From positions 70,345 to 75,372 of the forward strand of contig PJQJ01000005.1 of assembly GCA_002861585.1 (NCBI GenBank): a DNA stretch of 5,028 bases. Reading direction: 5' to 3'. This DNA is from Candidatus Saccharimonadota bacterium. GTDB lineage: Bacteria; Patescibacteriota; Saccharimonadia; Saccharimonadales; Saccharimonadaceae. Under the pieces are notes generated by a model. That model had not been told where the DNA came from. It saw only the letters and a list, made by a program, of their open reading frames with translations, and made no database searches. Positions 1-5,028 of this stretch are shown here, one piece after another (the first letter of the stretch is position 1; each line of letters starts with the position of its first letter). The translations under genes and the position numbers were made by a program.

Positions 1-502
1 TCGCAGGAAGGATACCCGTTGCCTTGCCGAGTTCGACACGAACAACCCGTGACTCAACGCGCTGTACAACACCCACGATAACAGTACCGATTTTGTCAGC
101 GTACTCTGTCATAACAACTTCACGCTCGGCTTCACGTAGCTTCTGCAGGACTACCTGCTTTGCAGTCTGGGCAGCGACACGGCCAAATGAGGTTGCTTGC
201 TCGCTCTCCTCAACAAAATCACCAACTTCAGCGTCTTCCTTGATCTTCTTAGCATCCTCAAGACTGATCTGAACGGCATCGTTCTCCACCTCTTCGACAG
301 CCTCTTTAGATACAAAAACGGTGACGTCTCCGCTCTGCGTGTTCATTTCGGCACGCACATCCTGCTCACGGTCACCATGATCTCGACGCCAAGCGGCAGC
401 GATTGCCTGTTGAACAATATCAAGTACTACCTCTTCAGGAAGATTCTTCTCGTCGGCAATTGATCGAATTGCTTGCACCAACTGTTTTACATTTAAATCC
501 AT
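1..502 (-). CDS. nusA: Transcription termination/antitermination factor NusA, N-terminal part (cut by left window edge)
   Basis: NusA binds RNA polymerase and nascent RNA and modulates pausing, intrinsic termination and antitermination. Translating the minus strand from the ATG at 502-500 gives 167 codons, open to the window edge. Residues 1 to about 130 match the NusA N-terminal polymerase-binding domain: it starts MDLNVKQLVQAIRSIADEKN, has the helix DIVQQAIAAAWRRDHG, and carries the family signature FGRVAAQTAKQVVLQKLREA at about 106-125. From about 138 (GTVIVGVVQRV) the S1 RNA-binding domain begins, and the window ends inside it at LGKATGILPA. The KH domains would lie outside. The start is supported by an AAGGAG Shine-Dalgarno 8 nt upstream and by alignment with the usual NusA N-terminus. 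The gene is the first of its transcript: no rimP precedes it, and the gene behind it points the other way. Frame and motifs are intact. Identification is secure; the fate of the C-terminus cannot be seen. Confidence 0.96.
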   Translation of the reverse strand, partial: MDLNVKQLVQAIRSIADEKNLPEEVVLDIVQQAIAAAWRRDHGDREQDVRAEMNTQSGDVTVFVSKEAVEEVENDAVQISLEDAKKIKEDAEVGDFVEESEQATSFGRVAAQTAKQVVLQKLREAEREVVMTEYADKIGTVIVGVVQRVESRVVRVELGKATGILPA

Positions 503-510
503 TATCTTGA

Positions 511-516
511 CTCCTT
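511..516 (-). promoter_or_regulatory. Shine-Dalgarno site of nusA
   Basis: The minus strand reads AAGGAG, 8 nt before the ATG at 502. This is a strong match to the anti-SD of 16S rRNA and fixes the nusA start. It contrasts with the genes at 649, 4081 and 4754, which have no such site. Confidence 0.85.
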
Positions 517-522
517 TTTACG

Positions 523-546
523 AAAAAATCCGACCTGCCGGCCGGA
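523..546 (-). terminator. Terminator-like hairpin in the nusA 5' leader (possible attenuator)
   Basis: On the minus strand, TCCGGCC (546-540) pairs with GGTCGGA (535-529) around the 4-nt loop GGCA. The stem is 7 bp: six Watson-Crick pairs and one G-U. It is followed directly by six T residues (528-523). This is the layout of an intrinsic terminator, sitting between the predicted nusA transcription start (about 552) and its SD (516-511). The plus-strand reading has no T tract, so the element is oriented for nusA. No other minus-strand transcript is expected to enter here. It may be an attenuator, a 5' stabilising stem, or a pause site. The structure is seen in the sequence; the function is inferred. 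Confidence 0.55.
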
Positions 547-558
547 AACTATATCTAT

Positions 559-588
559 ATTTTACCGTTATATTAGTCGGATTGTCAA
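559..588 (-). promoter_or_regulatory. Sigma70-type promoter of nusA
   Basis: On the minus strand a perfect -35 TTGACA (588-583) is followed after 18 bp by TAAAAT (564-559), five of six matches to the -10 consensus. The predicted transcription start is about 552, which gives a leader of about 50 nt carrying the terminator-like hairpin and the SD. Strength and placement fit a housekeeping gene. Confidence 0.75.
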
Positions 589-632
589 CGATTGGCGAAA
601 GATCGCTGAATATACGAACATCGTAAACCTTT

Positions 633-641
633 TGTTACACT
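633..641 (+). promoter_or_regulatory. Extended -10 promoter placing the transcription start at the ATG of the M1 aminopeptidase gene
   Basis: TG at 633-634, one base, then TACACT at 636-641 form an extended -10 element (TGnTAnnnT type). There is no recognisable -35 at 16-18 bp spacing, which extended -10 promoters tolerate. Seven bases separate the hexamer from the ATG at 649, so transcription should begin at or next to the start codon and give a leaderless mRNA. No SD lies upstream. This is prediction from sequence only. Confidence 0.6.
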
Positions 642-648
642 AGAATAT

Positions 649-3183
649 ATGCACACAGTTGATCGACTCTATACACTATTTCAGCCCGAACACTATAACC
701 TAACTCTCAATCTGCTCCGCAAGGAAAGGCAATTTACCGGAAGCGTCACAATTGCTGGCACCATTACCGATAGCGCTCAAACCATCAGATTGCATGGTAA
801 AGAACTGACTATTTTATCGGCGAAAGTTGGTGGTGAAACTGCAGCCTTCACAACGAATCCAGACCTCGATGAGATTATCATTACCCCAAACGGTGAATTA
901 CCGGCTGGTACACAGACTGTTGAGATATCATTTAGCGGTGTCATTACTGATGCGATGCACGGACTCTATCCTTGTTACTTCGAGCACGATGGTAGTAAGA
1001 AGGAACTGCTTGCAACACAGTTTGAAAGTCATCATGCACGAGAAGTCTTTCCATGTATCGATGAGCCCGAAGCGAAGGCGACATTCGATCTTACCCTACA
1101 AACTGAAACTGGTATTACCGTTTTAGGTAATATGCCTGTCGCTCAGCAGAATGAAGATGAAACCGGTCTACAAACAGTCTTTGAAACTTCCCCACGCATG
1201 AGCACGTATCTACTGGCGTTCGTCATCGGTGAACTACATTCTGTTCAAGCTAAAACATCAAACGGAACCGATGTTCGCATCTGGGCAACGCCAGCACACG
1301 ATAGCGAGTCCCTGCAATTTGCACTTCAGACAGCCGTTGGCGCAATAGATTTTTTCAACGATTACTTCGGGGTACCCTACCCGCTTCCTAAGTGCGACCA
1401 TGTTGCCTTGCCCGATTTTAGCAGTGGTGCAATGGAAAACTGGGGGCTTATCACCTACCGTGAAGTTGCATTGCTAGTTGATGAAACTACATCACTATCC
1501 ATGAAAGAATATATTGCTACTGTCATTTCACACGAACTATCCCACCAGTGGTTTGGCAACCTCGTCACCATGAAGTGGTGGAACGACCTATGGCTGAATG
1601 AAAGTTTCGCTACACTCATGGAGTACCTGGCTGTTGATGCACTTCATCCTGAATGGGATATCTGGCTCACCTTTACATCCGGTGAAGCATTAAGTGCATT
1701 ACGTCGTGATGCATTGCCTGGCGTCCAGGCCGTAAAGACTGACGTTAATCATCCTGATGAAATCAGCACACTATTTGACCCGTCAATTGTGTACGCAAAA
1801 GGAGCACGCTTACTCTATATGCTCTTTAACTTTATAGGCGAAGATGCTTTCAGGGCTGGACTGTGTGAGTACTTTAAGGAGCACAAGTATGAGAATACTG
1901 CTGGTTCAGATTTATGGAAAGCACTCTCTGGTGCCAGCGGCAAAGATATTCAAAGCTTTATGACTCCTTGGTTAGAGCAGTCGGGCTTTCCACTACTTCG
2001 AGTTGCTCAAAATGGCTCAAGCATCAGCGTGTCGCAGGAACATTTCAGCCTTGTTCCCGAAAAAAAGACCGACCAACTATGGCCCGTCCTTCTTGCACCG
2101 TCATATCAGCACGATGAAGCTCTCATCCTAACTGAGGGGAGCATAACCCTCAGCTCACCCACAGACGAGACTGTTCGTTTTAATACTGGCGGTAGCGCAC
2201 ATTATACTGTTCGGTATGAATCCGAGGCACAGCGTCTCGCAGTAGCGAGTAGCGTTTTAGAAGGCACAATTGAGCCTGTTGATCGCCTGCTGCTGCTAAA
2301 CGATGGTTCAATGCAAGCTCGTGCCGGGATCGGCTCAATGAGTGAGGTACTCCAGCTCCTTCAGGCTTATAGCAAGGAAACAAACGAACCAGTGTGGGAT
2401 ATGATGAGCCTCATTATTGCTGACGCACGCCGACTGATTGAGGGTGATGACGTGGCAGAAGCAGACTGTAAAAGATTCGTCCGAGGACTCATTGACAGTG
2501 AGCTAAGGCGACTTGGCTGGGAGATAAAAGAGAACGAATCATCGAGTGATACCAAGTTACGGGCGACAATCATTGGACTCGCTATATACACTGAAGATCA
2601 AGAGGCACTTCAAAAAGCGCGTGACCTATACGAAGAAGGTATTGACACCCTGCCGTCTGAGCTTCGAGCCGTAATCCTAAGTAGCATCATTCGTCATGGC
2701 AGCAAAGATGAATTTGATGAATTACTGGCACTGCATGACAAAACTTACAATCCTGAATTGCAACAAGATCTTGTTCTGGCTCTAACGAGCACTCGAGACA
2801 CATCGCTCGCAGCCATCCTGCTAGAGCGCCTCACCGACAAAGGGATCGTCAGACATCAAGACGTCGCTCGTTGGTTCGTGTCGCTCCTTCGTAACCGATA
2901 CAGTCGGGAGCAAGCATGGCAATGGATGGTCGAGCAGTGGTCATGGATCGAGAAGACATTTGGCAGTGATAAATCATACGACAACTATCCACGTTATGCG
3001 TCGGCAATCTTTAATACTGATGAATGGCTAGCTAAATATAGGGCTTTCTTTGAGCCACTCAGCAGCGAGCCAGCACTTGAGCGAACTATTGCTATCGGAC
3101 TTGATGATATTGCGTCCCGAAGTAAGTGGCGCACGCGTGATGCCAGTAGCGTGAAGCAGTTTTTAGCTGATGCAGTTACATAA
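649..3183 (+). CDS. pepN: M1-family zinc aminopeptidase (PepN-type), complete, 844 aa
   Basis: Zinc metallopeptidase that removes N-terminal residues from peptides, presumably in the cytosol because no signal peptide or membrane segment is visible. M1 hallmarks are all present. Q124-F125-E126 with the downstream FPCIDEPEAK (134-143) belongs to the N-terminal beta domain. The exopeptidase motif GAMEN is at 260-264. The zinc site HELSH (295-299) plus E318 fits HExxH-x18-E, with E296 as general base. Y382, in IVYAKGA, is the likely transition-state tyrosine. A small beta domain (roughly 440-515) and a helical C-terminal domain of ERAP1_C type (from about 520, with LLLLNDGSMQARAG) follow. Length is close to lactococcal PepN (about 846 aa). 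The ATG at 649 is the only ATG, GTG or TTG codon after the in-frame stop at 607-609, and it has no SD. The 3' end overlaps the convergent rnhB gene by 8 bp. Family is certain; substrate preference is not readable from the sequence. Confidence 0.96.
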   Translation: MHTVDRLYTLFQPEHYNLTLNLLRKERQFTGSVTIAGTITDSAQTIRLHGKELTILSAKVGGETAAFTTNPDLDEIIITPNGELPAGTQTVEISFSGVITDAMHGLYPCYFEHDGSKKELLATQFESHHAREVFPCIDEPEAKATFDLTLQTETGITVLGNMPVAQQNEDETGLQTVFETSPRMSTYLLAFVIGELHSVQAKTSNGTDVRIWATPAHDSESLQFALQTAVGAIDFFNDYFGVPYPLPKCDHVALPDFSSGAMENWGLITYREVALLVDETTSLSMKEYIATVISHELSHQWFGNLVTMKWWNDLWLNESFATLMEYLAVDALHPEWDIWLTFTSGEALSALRRDALPGVQAVKTDVNHPDEISTLFDPSIVYAKGARLLYMLFNFIGEDAFRAGLCEYFKEHKYENTAGSDLWKALSGASGKDIQSFMTPWLEQSGFPLLRVAQNGSSISVSQEHFSLVPEKKTDQLWPVLLAPSYQHDEALILTEGSITLSSPTDETVRFNTGGSAHYTVRYESEAQRLAVASSVLEGTIEPVDRLLLLNDGSMQARAGIGSMSEVLQLLQAYSKETNEPVWDMMSLIIADARRLIEGDDVAEADCKRFVRGLIDSELRRLGWEIKENESSSDTKLRATIIGLAIYTEDQEALQKARDLYEEGIDTLPSELRAVILSSIIRHGSKDEFDELLALHDKTYNPELQQDLVLALTSTRDTSLAAILLERLTDKGIVRHQDVARWFVSLLRNRYSREQAWQWMVEQWSWIEKTFGSDKSYDNYPRYASAIFNTDEWLAKYRAFFEPLSSEPALERTIAIGLDDIASRSKWRTRDASSVKQFLADAVT

Positions 3184-4081
3184 GTCGCTCAATAAACTGC
3201 GTTATTGTGAAATCTTCTCCCTCTAGTTCCAGCGCGGCCAACTGCGCCTGCGTAACATGAGGGTTCTGCTGCAACCATAGCTCCGCCGCAAAGCGCATCT
3301 GCTGTTGCTTCTTGGGAGTAATGAATTCTAAGCCACTGCCTGAAAGCCTATTTCGTCGGTACTTTACTTCGACAAAACTGACAGTGTCATTCTTTAGGGC
3401 GATGATATCTATTTCGCACCATTTTGTCTTCCAGTTTTGGTCGACAACCTTATATCCCTGCTGCTCCAAAAAAATCGCTGCCCTATGCTCCGCTCTTGCA
3501 CCAGATGTCTCTCCCCCTTTTAGAGCGGTTGGACCATTCGATAATGGCGCAAAACTCATCCGATGAATTGGCGATGGTCCAAAATCCGCAATCGCCTCTA
3601 GATGAGCTTTTGTTCCGTAGCCGACATGCGCTCGAAAACCATACCCACTAAAGCGTTCATCTATAACACCCATGTATCGGTCACGTGCAACCTTAGCAAC
3701 GATCGAAGCCGCAGAGACAGCACCGATCAGTTGGTCTGCCTTTTTCAGGAGTGTCACTTCTTTGGGCTTTAGGAAGTTAACAGTGCCATCCAATATAATT
3801 TCGTCGTACTCTGCCGTAATCTGTGCAAGCGCTTGATGCGAGGCAACCTCTAGGGCTTTTGTTAGACCATACTTATCAATGAAGCGCGCCGATGCCCAAC
3901 CAATACCCACACTAGCAGCGTCACGGATAATTCTATCCGCCAGCAACTCACGCTTCTTAGCTGTCAAAGCCTTGCTGTCTGTAATTCCAATAAGATCGAT
4001 GGAGGACCCTAAAACGACCGCACCGACACAGACTGGTCCAGCCAAACAGCCTCGTCCAACTTCATCAATTCCTACAATCAT
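3176..4081 (-). CDS. rnhB: Ribonuclease HII fused to a YraN/UPF0102 nuclease-fold domain, 301 aa
   Basis: Residues 1-180 are RNase HII, which nicks DNA 5' of misincorporated ribonucleotides. The GIDEVGRG motif carries D6, E7 and G9-R10-G11. D98 (ILDGTVNF) and D116 (KKADQLIGAVSAASIVAK) complete the DEDD metal site, and Y155 in GYGTKAH is the likely junction-sensing tyrosine. After a short linker (about 181-193), residues 194-301 are a YraN/UPF0102 domain of the restriction-endonuclease-like fold: GARAEHRAA with E198, CEIDIIA with D225, and FVEVKYR with E238 and K240, so the PD-(D/E)xK-like residues are intact. Typical YraN is about 120 aa and RNase HII about 200, so this is a full fusion. I prefer the ATG at 4081 because GIDEVGRG usually lies near the N-terminus; ATGs at 4102 and 4111 are in frame and would add 7 or 10 residues. 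None of the three has an SD. The YraN function remains poorly defined in general. Confidence 0.93.
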   Translation of the reverse strand: MIVGIDEVGRGCLAGPVCVGAVVLGSSIDLIGITDSKALTAKKRELLADRIIRDAASVGIGWASARFIDKYGLTKALEVASHQALAQITAEYDEIILDGTVNFLKPKEVTLLKKADQLIGAVSAASIVAKVARDRYMGVIDERFSGYGFRAHVGYGTKAHLEAIADFGPSPIHRMSFAPLSNGPTALKGGETSGARAEHRAAIFLEQQGYKVVDQNWKTKWCEIDIIALKNDTVSFVEVKYRRNRLSGSGLEFITPKKQQQMRFAAELWLQQNPHVTQAQLAALELEGEDFTITQFIERLM

Positions 4082-4130
4082 TGTTATTACAGCATACCGC
4101 ATCGACTGCATATCAGCCGATAATTCACAG

Positions 4131-4176
4131 CCCTAAACAAAATAAAAGAAGTGGCCGTAGGTTAACGCCACTTCTT
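4131..4176 (-). terminator. Intrinsic terminator downstream of rplS
   Basis: On the minus strand a 10-bp perfect stem, AAGAAGTGGC (4176-4167) with GCCACTTCTT (4155-4146), encloses an 11-nt loop and is followed by the T-rich run TTATTTTGTTT. It begins 21 nt after the rplS stop codon. The T-rich tail exists only on the minus strand. It should separate rplS from rnhB, at least partly, so rnhB would need its own promoter in 4082-4130 or depend on readthrough. Confidence 0.85.
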
Positions 4177-4197
4177 CTGGAAACGAATAGAGTCAGC

Positions 4198-4608
4198 TTA
4201 CTCTTTGGTAGGCTCTTCAGCTTTTGGGGCTGTCTCGACGTTGTTGACTTTGTTCTTGTCAAAGTCAACAGCTGTAAGACGAGCAGATTTACCACTACGT
4301 TCGCGTAGGAAGGTAAGGTACTTACGGCGAACTTTGCTTCGCTTGACTACTTCTACCTTGATAACGAGTGGGCTATGAAGCATGTAGCTCTTCTCAACAC
4401 CGACACCACTTGTAATCTTACGAACAGTAATACGGCTAGTGTGAGAATCTTTGCGGTCAGTACGAATAACGACGCCTTCAAAAACCTGCACACGCTCTTT
4501 GTTACCTTCTTTAATCTTTTGATGAACCTTAACGGTGTCACCTGAACGAACATCAACAACCTGAGGTTTGCGGCTGTTGGCTGTAACTTTTTGAATTAGT
4601 TCAAACAT
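4198..4608 (-). CDS. rplS: 50S ribosomal protein L19 (bL19), 136 aa
   Basis: bL19 is a large-subunit protein at the interface with the 30S subunit. The whole conserved core is present: SGDTVKVHQKIKEGNKERVQ (about 22-41), VFEGVVIRTDRK, ITVRKITSGVGVEKSYMLHSPL, then VEVVKRSKVRRKYLTFLRER with SGKSARL. The core ends near residue 112; bL19 is usually about 115 aa. The remaining roughly 24 residues form a charged tail rich in K, E, D and N, ending KAEEPTKE. The start is fixed by AGGTGAG directly before the ATG and by the family N-terminus (MFELIQKV). It has its own strong promoter and a terminator. In many bacteria rplS follows trmD and rimM; here the gene behind it is divergent, so it is separated from any such partner. 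It precedes rnhB-yraN, as in Clostridia and Actinobacteria. Confidence 0.97.
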   Translation of the reverse strand: MFELIQKVTANSRKPQVVDVRSGDTVKVHQKIKEGNKERVQVFEGVVIRTDRKDSHTSRITVRKITSGVGVEKSYMLHSPLVIKVEVVKRSKVRRKYLTFLRERSGKSARLTAVDFDKNKVNNVETAPKAEEPTKE

Positions 4609-4615
4609 CTCACCT
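4609..4615 (-). promoter_or_regulatory. Shine-Dalgarno site of rplS
   Basis: The minus strand reads AGGTGAG immediately before the ATG at 4608. AGGTGA can pair with the part of the anti-SD that lies closest to the start codon (the GGTGA section of GGAGGTGATC), so the very short gap is compatible with normal alignment on the ribosome. Confidence 0.65.
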
Positions 4616-4645
4616 ACTCTTTAAATTTATTAGACAATCTAGCTA

Positions 4646-4673
4646 ATTCTAGCATATATTACGTACTTTTCAA
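4646..4673 (-). promoter_or_regulatory. Promoter of rplS
   Basis: On the minus strand TTGAAA (4673-4668) is followed after 16 bp by TAGAAT (4651-4646), with TG at the extended -10 position (TGCTAGAAT). The predicted start is about 4639, giving a leader of about 31 nt. That leaves little room for a ribosomal-protein autoregulatory structure. A small inverted repeat, GCTA-ATTC-TAGC (4642-4653), overlaps the -10. Confidence 0.72.
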
Positions 4674-4694
4674 AGAGGCAAAAGGAGTATTAGC

Positions 4695-4747
4695 TTGCGA
4701 CTGCATTTGACCCTCTTGCTAAAATCACGCCTTTCTTGTTTTATTAA
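4695..4747 (+). promoter_or_regulatory. Promoter region of the unrecognised gene at 4754
   Basis: The best candidate is the extended -10 TGCTAAAAT (4717-4725), with a weak -35 TTGCGA (4695-4700) at 19 bp spacing. Transcription would start near 4732 and leave a 22-nt leader without an SD. A second candidate is TATTAA (4742-4747), 6 bp before the ATG, which would give a leaderless mRNA but lacks a good -35. The two cannot be told apart from the sequence. Confidence 0.45.
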
Positions 4748-4753
4748 CGTATT

Positions 4754-5028
4754 ATGTTACAACCAGAAAGACATCCGCGGCGTCATCCGCGCATACTCCC
4801 GGTCACTCGAGTCGAAACGATTATGAACCAAACTATTTATAGTCTGGATTCAGATGGTGCTTTTGACATAAGAAGCTTTGGTCCATCAGTTACCCCTGGT
4901 TCAATCAGGGATATCTCCTTAGACCATGAGGAGCATCTTCAATTACCAAATGACGCCATAAAAGAGTCGGACTTGATTGTTCGTTTTGATCTGCAGGAGA
5001 TTCTCACAGCCGGCACAGAGATTGAACC
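4754..5028 (+). CDS. Unrecognised protein, N-terminal part (cut by right window edge)
   Basis: The frame is open for 91 codons from the ATG at 4754 to the window edge. An in-frame TAA at 4745-4747 excludes an earlier ATG, GTG or TTG start. The next in-frame ATG is codon 24 (4823). The protein begins MLQPERHPRRHPRILPVTRV, a basic segment rich in Arg, His and Pro, and continues with an acidic, serine-containing, likely soluble region (DSDGAFDIRSFGPSVTPGSI; later LIVRFDLQEILTAGTEIE). No signal peptide or transmembrane segment is visible in this part. I recognise no family. All three minus-strand frames in 4754-4852 contain stop codons, which favours the plus-strand reading. There is no SD; two promoter candidates precede it. 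It is divergent from rplS. The reality of the gene is likely; its function is unknown. Confidence 0.7.
   Translation, partial: MLQPERHPRRHPRILPVTRVETIMNQTIYSLDSDGAFDIRSFGPSVTPGSIRDISLDHEEHLQLPNDAIKESDLIVRFDLQEILTAGTEIE

Noticed and set aside
24..463. Plus-strand ORFs of 82 and 88 codons at 24-272 and 197-463.
   Set aside because: They lie antisense to nusA, whose minus-strand translation matches the family throughout. Their compositions are typical of shadow frames.
3190..3207. Inverted repeat CAATAA-ACTGCG-TTATTG just after the aminopeptidase stop codon, as a possible terminator.
   Set aside because: The stem is only 6 bp and AT-rich, no T tract follows on either strand, and it lies in the coding sequence of rnhB-yraN.
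3557..3559. Internal ATG (residue M175) that could produce a separate YraN protein.
   Set aside because: It lies within the end of RNase HII (HRMSFAPL), has no SD at a usable distance, and would begin about 19 residues before the YraN domain. Not supported, though not excluded.
4707..4725. TTGACC (4707-4712) as the -35 partner of TAAAAT (4720-4725).
   Set aside because: The spacing is only 7 bp, too short for sigma70-type promoters.
4681..4826. Small plus-strand ORF of 43 codons with a TTG start at 4695, preceded by AAAGGAG at 4681-4687.
   Set aside because: The SD spacing is good, but the ORF overlaps the promoter elements of the next gene and runs out of frame into it. It uses a rare start codon and its product resembles nothing known. 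Probably chance.

Overview
The window looks like a compact bacterial chromosome, most likely from Patescibacteria (CPR) and possibly a Saccharibacteria (TM7)-like lineage. That placement is an inference. It rests on an RNase HII fused to a YraN/UPF0102 domain, overlapping genes, several starts without a Shine-Dalgarno (SD) sequence, and the general look of the M1 peptidase and L19. TGA is not used as a sense codon in any gene here. There is no sign of phage, IS, CRISPR or horizontally acquired material.

Layout: (1) 1-502, minus: the first 167 codons of nusA, cut by the left edge. (2) 503-648: a divergent regulatory region. It holds a near-consensus sigma70-type promoter for nusA, a terminator-like hairpin with a T6 tract inside the nusA leader, and an extended -10 element placed so that the plus-strand gene would be leaderless. 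(3) 649-3183, plus: a complete M1-family zinc aminopeptidase of 844 aa (PepN type). (4) 3176-4081, minus: RNase HII fused to YraN, overlapping the end of the aminopeptidase gene by 8 bp tail to tail. (5) 4131-4176: an intrinsic terminator for the next gene. (6) 4198-4608, minus: rplS, ribosomal protein L19, with a short charged C-terminal tail. (7) 4609-4753: a second divergent promoter region. (8) 4754-5028, plus: the first 91 codons of an unrecognised protein, cut by the right edge.

Most of the genes serve core information processing: NusA in transcription elongation and termination, L19 at the ribosomal subunit interface, and RNase HII in removing ribonucleotides from DNA. The order rplS - rnhB - yraN matches the neighbourhood known in Clostridia and Actinobacteria, here with rnhB and yraN joined. 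The aminopeptidase probably trims peptides in the cytosol for amino-acid recycling, which suits an organism with limited biosynthesis. No new multi-gene system is evident. The most interesting points are the possible attenuator in the nusA leader, the apparently leaderless aminopeptidase gene, and the RNase HII-YraN fusion.
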